Assembly: GCF_019049255.1 (NCBI RefSeq)
Contig: NZ_JAGMUJ010000013.1
Span: 143,506 to 207,505, forward strand
From: Streptomyces sp. AC558_RSS880
GTDB taxonomy: Bacteria; Actinomycetota; Actinomycetes; Streptomycetales; Streptomycetaceae
Direction of reading: 5' to 3'
Length of the DNA stretch: 64,000 bases
The notes below the pieces were generated by a model. The model worked only from the letters and a program-made list of their open reading frames with translations, was not told where the DNA came from and made no database searches. The position numbers were made by a program, and so were the translations under genes. This document shows, one piece after another, positions 46,101-54,245 of this stretch (its first letter is position 1; every line of letters begins with the position of its first letter).

Positions 46101-47000
46101 GCCGGAACGGCCGTCGACCGACCCCGAGGAGTACGACATCCCGACGCTCGGCAGCAGCCCGCCCGGCACGTCGGGCACGTTCATCGCGTACGACCAGGAG
46201 AAGTCGCCGGTGTTGAGGCTGGTGCTCCACTGCGCGGACGGCGACAGCGGGGTGGCCTTGTAGTCGCCGCCCATGCTCGCGTCGTCGGCGACGGCCGCGA
46301 GGACGGTGGCGCCGGACGCCTTCAGCGCGACGTCCGGGGCGGTGAGGGTCTTCGACTCGGTGTCGTTGACGGCCTCGACGGGCGTGGTCTCGCGGCAGGC
46401 CGCCTCGTCCGGGGTGGTGAGCGCGCAGGCCGGCAGCCGGACCAGCCTGAGCCGGTCGGCGTAGCCACCGCCGAACGCCTCGGCGAAGGAGGAGTAGTCG
46501 AGCCGCGCGCGTACGGCGGTCCTCCGCTTCTCCGTGCCCGTGGCTCCCTTCGCGGCCGTGTCCGCTCCCACGGCCTCCAGGCTGAACAACGGCCCGTCCG
46601 CGCCCACCCGTCCGGCGGTCTCACGGTCGAACAGACGGGTCCGCACCTTCTCGGGCGCCTGCTTGCCGCCCACCGCGAGCGGCAGTCCCTTCGCCCGCAC
46701 GACGGACGAGGAGCCCTCGGGCGGGTCGACGGTCGCCACGCCCGCCAGGGGCCAGGCGGCGCGCGGGGCCTTCGCGGGAGTGCGCGGCCCCTTCTCCAGG
46801 GTGCGCGGCGTCACCGGGACCGCCGAGACCTCGACCGGCTGCTCCGACGCGGGCAGGTCGGGGCGGCCGGTGCCGCGGTCGGCGGCGACCGAGGCCGGCT
46901 GGGCCACGGCCTGGAGCAAGGTGCCGATCATGACCGTGGCCGAGGCCAGGGCGACGCGGTGGCGCAGGGCACGGACTCGCGTCCGCGGTCTACCGTTCAT
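40107..47000 (-). CDS. Secreted RHS/YD-repeat polymorphic toxin with HINT domain
   Basis: 2297 residues. A signal peptide (RVALASATVMIGTLLQAVAQ) precedes a large N-terminal domain similar to SpvB/YD-shell proteins (SYSSGSVDGRSGNSNNQGSW, YHFGYHRLPGW). Then come many YD repeats (YDGLGRTTELRSGSTTG, YDEAGNVLSVSDTSRSG, YDATGNTDTRTLGDGT) that build the hollow shell. The RHS core end GREYDPSTGRFLSVDP-like segment (REYDPSTGRFLSVDPIMD) and NNPLTFSDPSG close at about residue 1872. A pretoxin linker is followed by an intein-like HINT domain from Cys2052 (SFVPGTEVLMADGTTKPIED) to LVHN2195, likely self-cleaving to free the toxin. The last 102 residues (SDGSKITIRDTDGRVTRTSV, ending SHDHGEAVKC) are the candidate toxin. 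Operon with the LamG gene upstream and immunity candidate downstream. Confidence 0.93.
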   Translation of the reverse strand: MNGRPRTRVRALRHRVALASATVMIGTLLQAVAQPASVAADRGTGRPDLPASEQPVEVSAVPVTPRTLEKGPRTPAKAPRAAWPLAGVATVDPPEGSSSVVRAKGLPLAVGGKQAPEKVRTRLFDRETAGRVGADGPLFSLEAVGADTAAKGATGTEKRRTAVRARLDYSSFAEAFGGGYADRLRLVRLPACALTTPDEAACRETTPVEAVNDTESKTLTAPDVALKASGATVLAAVADDASMGGDYKATPLSPSAQWSTSLNTGDFSWSYAMNVPDVPGGLLPSVGMSYSSGSVDGRSGNSNNQGSWVGDGFDMWPGFIERRYKSCADDGVERADGGKPADLCWAYDNAFISFNGKGGELVPDGTDTFRLRDDDGTKVQRLRGSSSDVRSNGARDDEYWKVTTPDGVQYHFGYHRLPGWTDGKETTNSTWTAPVFGDDANEPCHASAFADSWCQQGWRWNLDYVVDPHGNAIAYYYDKEWNSYGRNLDEKANTRYVRGGSLDRIEYGLRSTGMYSAQPLAKVDFTSGERCLPDADTTCADISADAFHWYDTPWDLNCDENATCDEGRLSPVFFTRKRLTSVTTQVLKSGSYANVDSWKLVHRWGMADTDYQLLLDSVQRTGHSGTPAVTLPKTTFGYVQLANRLDRTGDGFAPFIKERLATVADESGGQIDVGYSAPVCDASALPTPGTNTTRCFPQYIGGSTTDDPDLHWFNKYVTSTVTLTDRTGGSPDQVTSYEYLDGAAWHYDDDDGLTKEKEKTWSQWRGYGHVRVRTGGQGGASAMKTQADTYFLRGMDGDRLAPSGGTKSVDVTLGSGEGDPLTDHESAAGFAYKTVQYSGPGGRVLGKTVNRPWHHETAKKVRSWGTVTANLTGTAQVRSWTSLDDGAGAKWRTTTVNNSFDTVAGRITRTDDRGDDATTADDRCTRTSYPAAGAILTLPARAETVAVNCAGTPDRTEDVISDLRTAYDGRAYGAAPTKGDATATAVLKSHDGTTATYAESGATYDTYGRKLTSTDLTGTVTVTVASDALTRTARTDGRTTTTAYTPTTGFPTSAKVTTPPATPGDSSTAQSTTTTNDPARGVPLTQTDTNGKVTNLAYDALGRTTKVWLPDRTTGDVPTYEYTYRVTEKAPVAVGTKIIGNNGAQITSYVLYDGFLRPRQSQTPGPDGGRLLADTFYDERGLTAKEFLSYYDTSAPATTLVTPQDALGVETQNRYTYDGLGRQTEHRQIFGNGDGGKVLNTTRTLYGGDRTTVIPPEGGTATTTLTDARGQTTELRQHHQRAAEASYDTTTYGFTVAGALSEVTDPAGNEWRFAYDLLGRMTRSEDPDKGTTRFHYDDRGQLTSTVDARDTTLVNVYDGLGRTTELRSGSTTGPLRAKWTYDTVSGAKGHLAESTRYADGGLAYTSKVVAYDRLYRPLRTSVTIPASAANTGLSGTYLSATTYKESGLVAAVGLPKAGSLAASTMAYAYEDDTLRPVAVDGLAGLEATTSYSLTGKPLQYELSDSDGKKAWVTNEYEPGTQRLAYTRVDRQDVAGVDQASTFRYDEAGNVLSVSDTSRSGTDTQCFTYDHLRRLTEAWTQPTTACASTPDASVLGGPAPYWTSYGYDKTGNRSTEVQHDTTGDTAKNVTSTYGYPAPGATAVRPHGLKTVTRTGPGVTAGDSYTYDATGNTDTRTLGDGTTQDLDWDAEGRLAKVTEPVEGGSPKVTEYVYDADGNRLIARTPTETTLYLGGTEITVAKGGTTPKGTRYIDLGGGHTAVQADDGTVSFTTADHHGTALLAIDAATQKLTQRRSLPFGGVRGEEPADWPGTKGFVGGTQDVSTGLTHLGAREYDPSTGRFLSVDPIMDLTDPQQINGYTYSNNNPLTFSDPSGLYCDGCSVDNPDSVWAPDKGNGPGCTTYACYDRDGNVDYLTNGTGKPYTPAKQSSPAVTVNVTQKKGEVFIENIRVPAARELAAMFPQYEEEEKQLEAWAERKCFTQDANTKAFCGAAEALGMIHHEQTLFDKIVVSLVAPDFDAWKSCLSGDSLKACGWAATDLPWARVFKGAKIVKSCNSFVPGTEVLMADGTTKPIEDVEIGDEVLATDPETGRTEVKTVTAEIIGEGPKNLVTLTISVDGEEVGITATDGHPFWVPGLDEWIDAGRLAVGQELRTVTGKTVRITGIAHAQRPATVHNLTVTDLHTYYVLAGDLPVLVHNSGGGPDVTGIQNLHGMSLDDAHDYLESKGFTLNSWSDGKGGKGGYMTYRGSDGSKITIRDTDGRVTRTSVIDNGPNKKNGVQRWDETGNKTISHDHGEAVKC

Positions 47001-47060
47001 CCTCGTCCTTCGTCGTACGGAGCGGTCGGGGCGGTGGGTTCGGATGTGCGGGAAGGCCGG

Positions 47061-50000
47061 TCAGTCGCTGCCGGGCACGGTCGTCCCGGTCCCCGGCATG
47101 CCGACCGCGAGGCGCTCGATCTGCAGGTCGTCGAGGGTGCCCTGGAAGGTCCAGACGTCCGAGACGGACCCGGGGAAGTAGGCCCCGGCACGGTCGCGGC
47201 CGAGCCGGAGCGACTGGACGGCCTTGAAGGTCACGACGTTGTCGGCGTACGACACCCGTTCGGTGCAGCCGCTGACGTCGGGCACGCCGTCGTCGTCGGC
47301 GTCCGTGCAGGCGACCTCCTCCAGTTCGCCGTTGACGTACAGCCGCAGCTCGCGGGCGAAGCCGTCGTAGACCAGCGCGAGGTGGGTCCACTCCTCGGGG
47401 CCGAAGAACCGTCCGTTCTCCACCTGGGTGGAGCCCGCGGTGCCGGTGTCCGCGTCGCTGGTGGTGATCCGCCAGCGGCCCCCGTCGGTCTCCGGTGTCG
47501 CGGAGGGCACGTACCGCACGGAGAAGGCGTCCTTGTTGGTCCCGGGGGCGCTGAGCAGCGCCACCTCACCGGTCGGGGTGGCCGCGGTCTGCGCGAAGGC
47601 GCTGACGGTGAAGCTGGCGGAGGTGTCGACGGGCACCGTGCCGCTCGCGGTGGCGGCGTAGTCGTCCACGCCGTCGAGCGTGAGCCCTCCGTCGACCCAG
47701 CCGGAGCCGACCGCCGCGCCGTTGTACAGGCCGAGGCCGGCACCGGCGGGGCCGGCGTCCGGGGTGACCGGCGGGGTGGCCGTGGACGCCGTCTCGAACT
47801 TCCAGCGGCTCTTGACCACCGGGTGCCGCTTGAAGAGCTGGCGCACCTCGTCGGTGGAGACGGCCCGGTCGTACAGCCGGACGTCGTCGATCGCGCCCTT
47901 GAGCGGGCTGACCGGCCTGCCCCCGTAGTAGGCGCCGCCCAGCGTGACCTCGCCCGTGGCCAGCCACGGCGTGTCGAAGGCCGCGGTGGCCTCCAGCGCG
48001 CCGTTGACGTACAGGCGCAGCTGCGCGGTGTCGATGTCGTAGACGCCGACGACGTGGTTCCACTCGCCGAGCCGCGCGGCCGTGCAGTGCCAGTTCTCCG
48101 GGCACGCGGTCTGTGTGGCGCGGACCACCCGGGCTCCGGCCGTGTCGCTCTCCGGCCGCATGAACACCCAGCCGCCGAGCGCCGAGGAGTGGTAGAGCTC
48201 GAAGCCCGGGTTGACCGTGCTGCTCTGGGCGACGGCCGTCATCGCCCGCGCTTCCTTGTCCTTGGGCAGTTTCACCCAGGCGGAGACCGTGAAGCTCTGG
48301 TAGGTGTCCATGATCGGGCGGCCGGTGGTGGCGTAGTCGTCGGTGCCGTCGAACTCGAGCGCGCGGCCGTTGACGCCGGTGACTCCGGACGTGGTGCCGT
48401 TCTTCAGCCGCGTGGCGACCTGCTGGGCGCGGCCGGTCAGCGCGACGGCGTCGGCGGCCTCGTCCAGCGGGAGGACCAGCTTCGCGGGACGGCCGGTGTC
48501 CACCGGTTGCCGGCCGTGCAGCCGGGACACCTGGCCGTCGGTGAGCTGGTAGTCGAAGAACCGCGCCTCGTCGAGGGAACCCTTGAAGAAGTTGCCGACG
48601 GTGCCGTAGTGGGAGGCGGCGCCGAGCAGGGTGCGCCCCCGCGCGTCCCAGGGGGTGCTGAAGGCCGCGGTGGCGACGAGCTCGCCGTCCACGTGGAGCT
48701 TCATCACCCGGTTGACGTTGTCGAAGACGCCGACGAGGTGGGTCCACGTGCCGACCCTGGCCGCCTGGCAGGCGGTGTCCCCGCTCGGGCAGGCGGGCTG
48801 GGTGGCCCGGACCGTCTGGGTGCCCGAGGCGTCGGTGGTGTGCCGCAGGAAGGTCCAGCCGCCGAGCGCGGTGGAGTAGTAGATCTCGTAACCGCTGGTG
48901 TCGGACCCGGCCTGGGCGACGGCGACGGGCGCGCCGGTCGGGGCGTCCGGCAGCTTCGCCCACAGCGACACCGAGAAGCTCTTGGAGGTGTTGAGGACCG
49001 GCGAGTCGCTGGCCGCGTAGTCGTCGGTGCCGTCCAGCGTGAGGCCGTTGCCCTCGGCACCCTCGCCACCGGGTGCGAGACCCCCGTACAGCGAGGCCTG
49101 CCAGGTACCGCCCTCGCCCATGGCCTCGCTCGCGCCGCCGCCCTCGTCGAGCTGCCACGACAGCCGGTCGGGCTGGCCCGAGCGGACCCGGAAGTAGTAG
49201 GTGCGGGTCTCCGAGGCGTTGCCGGCGGCGTCGAAGGCCTTGGCGGTGATGAAGTTGACGCCGGTCCTGGTCGGCATGATCTTCGTCGACTTGGCGGCGC
49301 CGCCGGAGGTGGTCAGCGTACGGCCGCTGGTGGGCGGCCCGTTGAGGCCGAGCCAGTACTTGGTGACGTCCGTGGAGGACGAGTCGACGGTGAACGTGCC
49401 GTACCGGCCGACGCCGTCCCACCAGGGGTCGGCCGGGTCGGCGGCGTCGGAGCGCGGGTACTGCTCGGAGTCGATCGACGGGCCTGCGGGTACGGCGGTG
49501 TCGTAGACGAAGTGGCAGCTGTGCGCGTTCTCCGAGCTCCACGGTGACCACTGGCCGCCGTCCCAGGCGCGGGCCTGCCAGCCGACCGTCTTGTTCTGCG
49601 GGACGGAGGTGGGCAGTTGGACGGAGAAGTCCGAACCGGACGCCTTCTCCGTGCTCCTGCCCGAGATCCAGCGCTGCTTCCAGCCGTCACCGCTGTCCCA
49701 CAGCGCCCGGAACTGCACCTGGACGCGGTCCTTGTCGGGGTCGGTCACATCGCTGGCCCGCACGGTGGCCCGCGAGCGCACCCGCACGGGGGCGGAGCTG
49801 TTCACACAGGCGCCGCCGGGGTCCATGGTGAGCTTGGAGGTGCTGATCCGCGGCGGCGGGCGGTTGTACTCGACCCGCAGGTAGGCGGCGTCGGAGAACC
49901 GCTTCCAGGTGTAGCGGTCGTCCTCGGTGGTGGCGCGCAGCCCGAAGGTGAGGGTCGACCACTTGTGCGCCGCCGCCTGTGCCACGGCCGTCTTCACGTC

Positions 50001-51416
50001 GAACTCGGCGTCCGCCGAGGCGCAGCCGTCGTAGCCGTGGGCGAAGCTGCGGGACTGGAGGTGGTCGATCCAGAAGCCGGCGGCGTTCTGGGTGTTCCAG
50101 GTGGTGGAGGAGTTGATGCCCTTGGTGCGCCAGATCTGCACCTCGCGGGCATGGCAGGAGGCGGCGTGCGTCTCGCGGACGACGAACTCGGCGGAGAGGA
50201 TGCTGCGGCCCGCGAACTTGGTCGTCGGGAACTGGTAGAAGAGCCGCTTGAGGTCGTGGGGCTTGCAGTAGTCCCAGGCGCAGTAGCCGAGGCCCGCGTC
50301 CGAAGCGTCGTTGAACTTCCACTGGGGCGAACTCGCCCAGTACCTGGAGGCCATCGTCCAGGAGGTGGCGCGCGGCGTGTACCACTGGGGGTCGATGTAG
50401 ACGGGGTAGACGGTGTCGTCGCCGGTGAGCAGCTCCCGGTCGGGAGTGAGGACGAGTTCGTCACCACCGGACGGCACGTCGACGCCGACGGGGGCCTGCC
50501 GGCCGGAGTCGGAGGCGCCGGGCTCCGTGTCCGCGGCGGCGCCGGGTCCGTCGTCCGCTGCCGCGAGGGCGGCGGGTCGTACGGCCGACGCGGGCTCCGG
50601 GGACGACGACGCCGTGTCCTCGCCCGTGCTGGAGTCCCACATCACGGGCCGGGGTGCCTCGAACACGGCGCCGCCCGCGCCCTCGTCCACCGCTTCCAGG
50701 CCGCCGTTCGCGGTCTCCCGGACGGTCAGGCCTTCGGCGCCCAGCCGCAGCCGCAGTTCGTCGAGTTCCTCGTTCGCGGCGGCCTCGGCCGACTTCACGA
50801 CGAGGAGCTGGGTGAAGCCCTCGGGCCGTGCGGCGAGCCGGAGGTCCACGTCCGGGAGGATGTCGGGGTAGGTGGCGGTGTCGCCGTCCAGTCGCGGTTG
50901 CGGTACGTCACCCGGCCAGGACAGTTCGAGGGTCCGTCCGGCCCGCTCCAGCCGGACCAGCGGGCCGTCGCCGCCCCCGGAGAACGCGAGCCCGACCGAG
51001 GCCGCCACGGGCGCGACCATGCCCTGGTCCGGGCCCTCGGCGACGGGGGCGAGTCCGGTGTCGACGGCCTTCCACTCGCCGTCGACACGGGTCCGCACCG
51101 GGCGCAGGTACTCGCGGGCCTCCAGGGTGCCCTCGGGCGTGGCGTACACGTCGCTCGACTCGCCGCGCAGCGAGAGCACCTCGACGTTCCGGCCGAGGCG
51201 CGCGGCCTGCGCGAGCGCCTCCTCCTCGGTGGCCGCGACGGCCGGTTCCCCGGTCCCGGCGGCCGGTGCCGAGGCCGTGGCCCCGGCGGGTCCCACCGCC
51301 TGAGCCGGGAGCGCCCCCCAGGGCAGCAGTCCGACCGTGACTCCGATGGCCGCACTGATCGCGACCGTGGCGACGGATCCGCCCGCCCTCCGGCGACTGC
51401 GCGCACGACGAACCAT
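47061..51416 (-). CDS. Secreted LamG-domain protein partnered with the RHS protein
   Basis: 1451 residues. Signal peptide in VATVAISAAIGVTVGLLPWG. The first ~300 residues recall the N-terminal region of DNRLRE/RHS-associated proteins (EYLRPVRTRVDGEWKAVDTG, YPVYIDPQWYTPRATSW), followed by a carbohydrate-binding-like beta-sandwich (WNTQNAAGFWIDH) and fibronectin-like segments. Three LamG/concanavalin-like domains end the protein, each with the marks LDGTDDYA or LDGVDDYA, FSVSLWAKL or FTVSAWVKL, and LYVNGALEATAAF-like strands. Binding of surface glycans or of the RHS shell is plausible. The ATG at 51416 follows GGGGGAGGG. The RHS gene starts 60 bp after its stop, implying one operon. Confidence 0.88.
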   Translation of the reverse strand: MVRRARSRRRAGGSVATVAISAAIGVTVGLLPWGALPAQAVGPAGATASAPAAGTGEPAVAATEEEALAQAARLGRNVEVLSLRGESSDVYATPEGTLEAREYLRPVRTRVDGEWKAVDTGLAPVAEGPDQGMVAPVAASVGLAFSGGGDGPLVRLERAGRTLELSWPGDVPQPRLDGDTATYPDILPDVDLRLAARPEGFTQLLVVKSAEAAANEELDELRLRLGAEGLTVRETANGGLEAVDEGAGGAVFEAPRPVMWDSSTGEDTASSSPEPASAVRPAALAAADDGPGAAADTEPGASDSGRQAPVGVDVPSGGDELVLTPDRELLTGDDTVYPVYIDPQWYTPRATSWTMASRYWASSPQWKFNDASDAGLGYCAWDYCKPHDLKRLFYQFPTTKFAGRSILSAEFVVRETHAASCHAREVQIWRTKGINSSTTWNTQNAAGFWIDHLQSRSFAHGYDGCASADAEFDVKTAVAQAAAHKWSTLTFGLRATTEDDRYTWKRFSDAAYLRVEYNRPPPRISTSKLTMDPGGACVNSSAPVRVRSRATVRASDVTDPDKDRVQVQFRALWDSGDGWKQRWISGRSTEKASGSDFSVQLPTSVPQNKTVGWQARAWDGGQWSPWSSENAHSCHFVYDTAVPAGPSIDSEQYPRSDAADPADPWWDGVGRYGTFTVDSSSTDVTKYWLGLNGPPTSGRTLTTSGGAAKSTKIMPTRTGVNFITAKAFDAAGNASETRTYYFRVRSGQPDRLSWQLDEGGGASEAMGEGGTWQASLYGGLAPGGEGAEGNGLTLDGTDDYAASDSPVLNTSKSFSVSLWAKLPDAPTGAPVAVAQAGSDTSGYEIYYSTALGGWTFLRHTTDASGTQTVRATQPACPSGDTACQAARVGTWTHLVGVFDNVNRVMKLHVDGELVATAAFSTPWDARGRTLLGAASHYGTVGNFFKGSLDEARFFDYQLTDGQVSRLHGRQPVDTGRPAKLVLPLDEAADAVALTGRAQQVATRLKNGTTSGVTGVNGRALEFDGTDDYATTGRPIMDTYQSFTVSAWVKLPKDKEARAMTAVAQSSTVNPGFELYHSSALGGWVFMRPESDTAGARVVRATQTACPENWHCTAARLGEWNHVVGVYDIDTAQLRLYVNGALEATAAFDTPWLATGEVTLGGAYYGGRPVSPLKGAIDDVRLYDRAVSTDEVRQLFKRHPVVKSRWKFETASTATPPVTPDAGPAGAGLGLYNGAAVGSGWVDGGLTLDGVDDYAATASGTVPVDTSASFTVSAFAQTAATPTGEVALLSAPGTNKDAFSVRYVPSATPETDGGRWRITTSDADTGTAGSTQVENGRFFGPEEWTHLALVYDGFARELRLYVNGELEEVACTDADDDGVPDVSGCTERVSYADNVVTFKAVQSLRLGRDRAGAYFPGSVSDVWTFQGTLDDLQIERLAVGMPGTGTTVPGSD

Positions 51417-51553
51417 CCCGGCCCTCCCCCGTCCAGCATGATCTTGCTGTGGCCACGTCAAGCTAAGAGCGATTCGGGGAGGACGGATGAATTCCGTTCG
51501 CCGGGACGATGAACGCGACCGGTCCGCCGTGAACGGGGTGTGAAGGCGCCGGG

Positions 51554-51817
51554 TCAGACGCCCCCGAGCGACTCGAACCGCCACCGGTGCACCGGACGGG
51601 TGATCAAACCCCCGTCCGGCTCCGGCAGTTCGGGCAGATCGGCGTCGTAGGGAGCGTCCCACCAGGTGATGACCAGGACGCGGTCCTGCGGGGCACGGAA
51701 GGTCTCGCGGCGCAGGGGGCGGCGGGCGAGCTCCCGCGCGTGTTCCTCGGCCCAGGCCACCAGGTCCGCGCCCCGGCCGGACACCGCCCGGGCCTCCCAC
51801 ATCAGCGCGACCGTCAT
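51554..51817 (-). CDS. Small conserved-looking protein coupled to tsaD
   Basis: 87 residues: [61 protein letters not shown]. It has the size and pattern of a monomeric ferredoxin-like alpha/beta protein of the stress-response type. The ATG overlaps the tsaD stop by 4 bp (ATGA), so it is translated as the last gene of the tsaB-rimI-tsaD operon. Function unknown. Confidence 0.75.
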   Translation of the reverse strand: MTVALMWEARAVSGRGADLVAWAEEHARELARRPLRRETFRAPQDRVLVITWWDAPYDADLPELPEPDGGLITRPVHRWRFESLGGV

Positions 51818-52911
51818 GAGTACAGGTTGTCCTTGGCGGTCTCGTGCACGTGGTCGTGCGCGTGGGCGGTGCCCGGCACGTGCGGGTCCGTCACCGGCAG
51901 CGAGGAGTCGGCCGACAGGTCCCAGTCCGAGGCCGGGCGGCCCCGGGCGACCATCTCCGCGCCCAGCGCCGCCACCATCGCGCCGTTGTCCGTGCACAGC
52001 TTGGGGCGCGGCACGCGCAGCCGGATACCGGCCGCCTCGCAGCGCTCCTGGGCCAGCGCCCGCAGCCGGGAGTTGGCGGCCACACCGCCGCCGATCATCA
52101 GGTGGTCGACGCCCTCGTCCTTGCAGGCCCGTACGGCCTTGCGGGTGAGCACGTCCACGACCGCCTCCTGGAAGGACGCCGAGACGTCACGCACGGGGAC
52201 CTCCTCGCCCGCCGCCCGCTTGGCCTCGATCCAGCGGGCCACCGCCGTCTTCAGCCCCGAGAAGGAGAAGTCGTACGCGGGGTCGCGCGGGCCGGTCAGA
52301 CCGCGCGGGAACGCGATCGCCTCCGGGTCGCCCTCGCGCGCGTACCGGTCGATGACCGGGCCGCCGGGGAAGCCCAGGTTCAGCACGCGGGCGATCTTGT
52401 CGAAGGCCTCGCCGGCCGCGTCGTCGATGGTCGCGCCGAGGGGACGGACGTCGGAGGTGATGTCCGCGGAGAGCAGGAGGGAGGAGTGCCCGCCGGAGAC
52501 CAGCAGCGCCATCGTCGGCTCGGGCAGCGCGCCGTGCTCCAGCTGGTCGACGCAGATGTGCGAGGCGAGGTGGTTGACGCCGTAGAGCGGCTTGCCGAGG
52601 GCGTAGGCGTACGCCTTGGCCGCCGAGACGCCGACCAGCAGCGCGCCGGCGAGTCCGGGCCCCGCGGTGACGGCGATGCCGTCGAGGTCGCGGGCGCTGA
52701 CGCCCGCCTCCTTCAGCGCGCGGTCGATGGTGGGGACCATCGCCTCCAGGTGGGCGCGGCTCGCCACCTCCGGGACGACGCCGCCGAAGCGGGCGTGCTC
52801 GTCGACGCTGGAGGCGACGGCGTCCGCCAGCAGGGTGGTCCCGCGCACGATGCCGACACCGGTCTCGTCGCAGGAGGTCTCGATCCCCAGGACCAGGGGT
52901 TCGTCAGCCAT
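51814..52911 (-). CDS. tsaD: tRNA N6-threonylcarbamoyladenosine transferase TsaD
   Basis: TsaD (Kae1/Gcp), 365 residues, which transfers threonylcarbamoyl to A37 of ANN-decoding tRNAs with TsaB and TsaE. The ASKHA fold begins [16 protein letters not shown]; the metal-binding pair is His114 and His118 in [12 protein letters not shown]; further motifs are [26 protein letters not shown] and [16 protein letters not shown]. The ATG at 52911 overlaps the rimI stop by 8 bp. Operon order is tsaB, rimI, tsaD, then a small gene. Confidence 0.97.
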   Translation of the reverse strand: MADEPLVLGIETSCDETGVGIVRGTTLLADAVASSVDEHARFGGVVPEVASRAHLEAMVPTIDRALKEAGVSARDLDGIAVTAGPGLAGALLVGVSAAKAYAYALGKPLYGVNHLASHICVDQLEHGALPEPTMALLVSGGHSSLLLSADITSDVRPLGATIDDAAGEAFDKIARVLNLGFPGGPVIDRYAREGDPEAIAFPRGLTGPRDPAYDFSFSGLKTAVARWIEAKRAAGEEVPVRDVSASFQEAVVDVLTRKAVRACKDEGVDHLMIGGGVAANSRLRALAQERCEAAGIRLRVPRPKLCTDNGAMVAALGAEMVARGRPASDWDLSADSSLPVTDPHVPGTAHAHDHVHETAKDNLYS

Positions 52912-53485
52912 TGGTTTCGGTTCCTTGTACGCCGTTCCCGTCGACGGGACTCGCCGGGTTCACGGAGGTGGAGGGGTCGGTCAGTCGCATCACCAGGGCG
53001 TCCACGTTCCCCGGCTGGTAGTAGCCGCGCCGGACGCCGATGGTCTCGAAGCCGAAGCGCTCGTAGAGCTTCTGGGCGCGCACGTTGTCGACCCGGCACT
53101 CCAGCAGCACCTCGGCGCACTCGAAGGCGGTCGCCGCCCGCAGCAGTTCGGTCAGCAGCCGCGAGCCGAGGCCGGTGCCCCAGTGGTCCCGGGTGACGGC
53201 GATGGTCTGCACGTCGGCCGCCAGGACACTGTCGCCGTCACCGGCCTCGCCGCCGTCGGACTCCGCACCGGAGGTGGTGAGGCCCGCGTAGCCGACGATC
53301 CGGTCGCCCTCCTGGGCGACGACGTAGCGCCGGGTCGCCCCGGGCCCGCGCGCATGGGCCAGCTCGGACCAGAACATCCCGCGCGACCAGGCGTCCTCGG
53401 GGAACAGGTCCCGCTCCAGCTCCAGTACGGAGTCGATGTCCCACCAGCGCATCTCGCGCAGCACGGCAGTCTCGGATCCGGTCAC
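52904..53485 (-). CDS. rimI: GNAT acetyltransferase, RimI type
   Basis: 193 residues of the GNAT family, annotated RimI by its position between tsaB and tsaD; RimI acetylates the N-terminal residue of ribosomal protein S18. The acetyl-CoA site is [18 protein letters not shown], followed by [20 protein letters not shown] and the [19 protein letters not shown] motif. An inserted acidic Gly/Ser loop ([15 protein letters not shown]) is longer than usual. A C-terminal extension of about 30 residues is low complexity. The GTG at 53485 overlaps the tsaB stop (GTGA). Confidence 0.93.
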   Translation of the reverse strand: MTGSETAVLREMRWWDIDSVLELERDLFPEDAWSRGMFWSELAHARGPGATRRYVVAQEGDRIVGYAGLTTSGAESDGGEAGDGDSVLAADVQTIAVTRDHWGTGLGSRLLTELLRAATAFECAEVLLECRVDNVRAQKLYERFGFETIGVRRGYYQPGNVDALVMRLTDPSTSVNPASPVDGNGVQGTETNG

Positions 53486-54135
53486 TTGGGGGTGACCACC
53501 TTGTAGTTCTTGGGGACCTGGGCATCGGGCCGGCGCAGGTACAGCGGCCGGGGCGCGGGCAGATCCTCGCCCGCCGCCAGCCGCTCGGCGGCCAGCCGGG
53601 CCAGGGCGGCGGCGGACACGTGCTCGGGCTCGTGCGCCCTGGGGAAGGTGTCCGGGTACAGCAGGGCGCCGGCGCCGACCGCGGGCAGGCCCTTCACCTG
53701 CGCGGCGATGTCGGCGGGCCGGTCCACGGCGGGCTCGGTGAGGCGGGTGCGGGAGTCCGCGTAGCGCGCCCAGTAGACCTCCTTGCGCCGGGCGTCGGTC
53801 GCCACGACGAAGGGGCCCTCCAGGTCGGCCGCGCAGGCCAGGCCGTCCAGCGTGCACACACCGTGCACGGGCACGCCGAGCGCGAGCCCGAAGGTGTCCG
53901 CGGTCATCAGGCCGACGCGCAGCCCGGTGTACGGGCCGGGGCCGGTGCCGACGACGATCCCGGTGACGGCGTCCAGCCGCAGACCTGCCTCGGCGAGCAC
54001 CCGGTCGATCGCCGGGAGCAGCAGCTCGCCGTGGCGGCGGGCGTCCACCTGGCTCGACGAGGCGATGACGTCGCGGCCGTCGTGCAGCGCGACGGTGACG
54101 GCGGGGGTGGCGGTATCCAGAGCGAGCAAGAGCAC
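53482..54135 (-). CDS. tsaB: tRNA threonylcarbamoyladenosine biosynthesis protein TsaB
   Basis: 217 residues, ASKHA-fold partner of TsaD in t6A synthesis. It begins LLLALDTATPAVTVALHDG and has GIVVGTGPGPYTGLRVGLMT, the dimer-interface helix, then VFVVATDARRKEVYWARY-like sequence (FVVATDARRKEVYWARYAD). First gene of the tsaB-rimI-tsaD operon. Start at GTG 54135; divergent from the degenerate YkuD-like gene. Confidence 0.96.
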   Translation of the reverse strand: MLLLALDTATPAVTVALHDGRDVIASSSQVDARRHGELLLPAIDRVLAEAGLRLDAVTGIVVGTGPGPYTGLRVGLMTADTFGLALGVPVHGVCTLDGLACAADLEGPFVVATDARRKEVYWARYADSRTRLTEPAVDRPADIAAQVKGLPAVGAGALLYPDTFPRAHEPEHVSAAALARLAAERLAAGEDLPAPRPLYLRRPDAQVPKNYKVVTPK

Positions 54136-54245
54136 GCAAACAGCCTACGGCTCCCACGCCCCGGCCACGGCCGCACGGGTCGGCCGGTCACGTACTGCTA
54201 CGGTCGCGTCGACGTACGTACATAACAGGGCAGAGCGGGACAGGG

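Noticed and set aside
42831..49547. A rightward open frame of more than 2200 codons opposite the RHS and LamG genes
   Set aside because: It mirrors the third-position GC of the leftward genes, has Val/Gly/Arg/Asp-dominated composition, no motif and no ribosome binding site.
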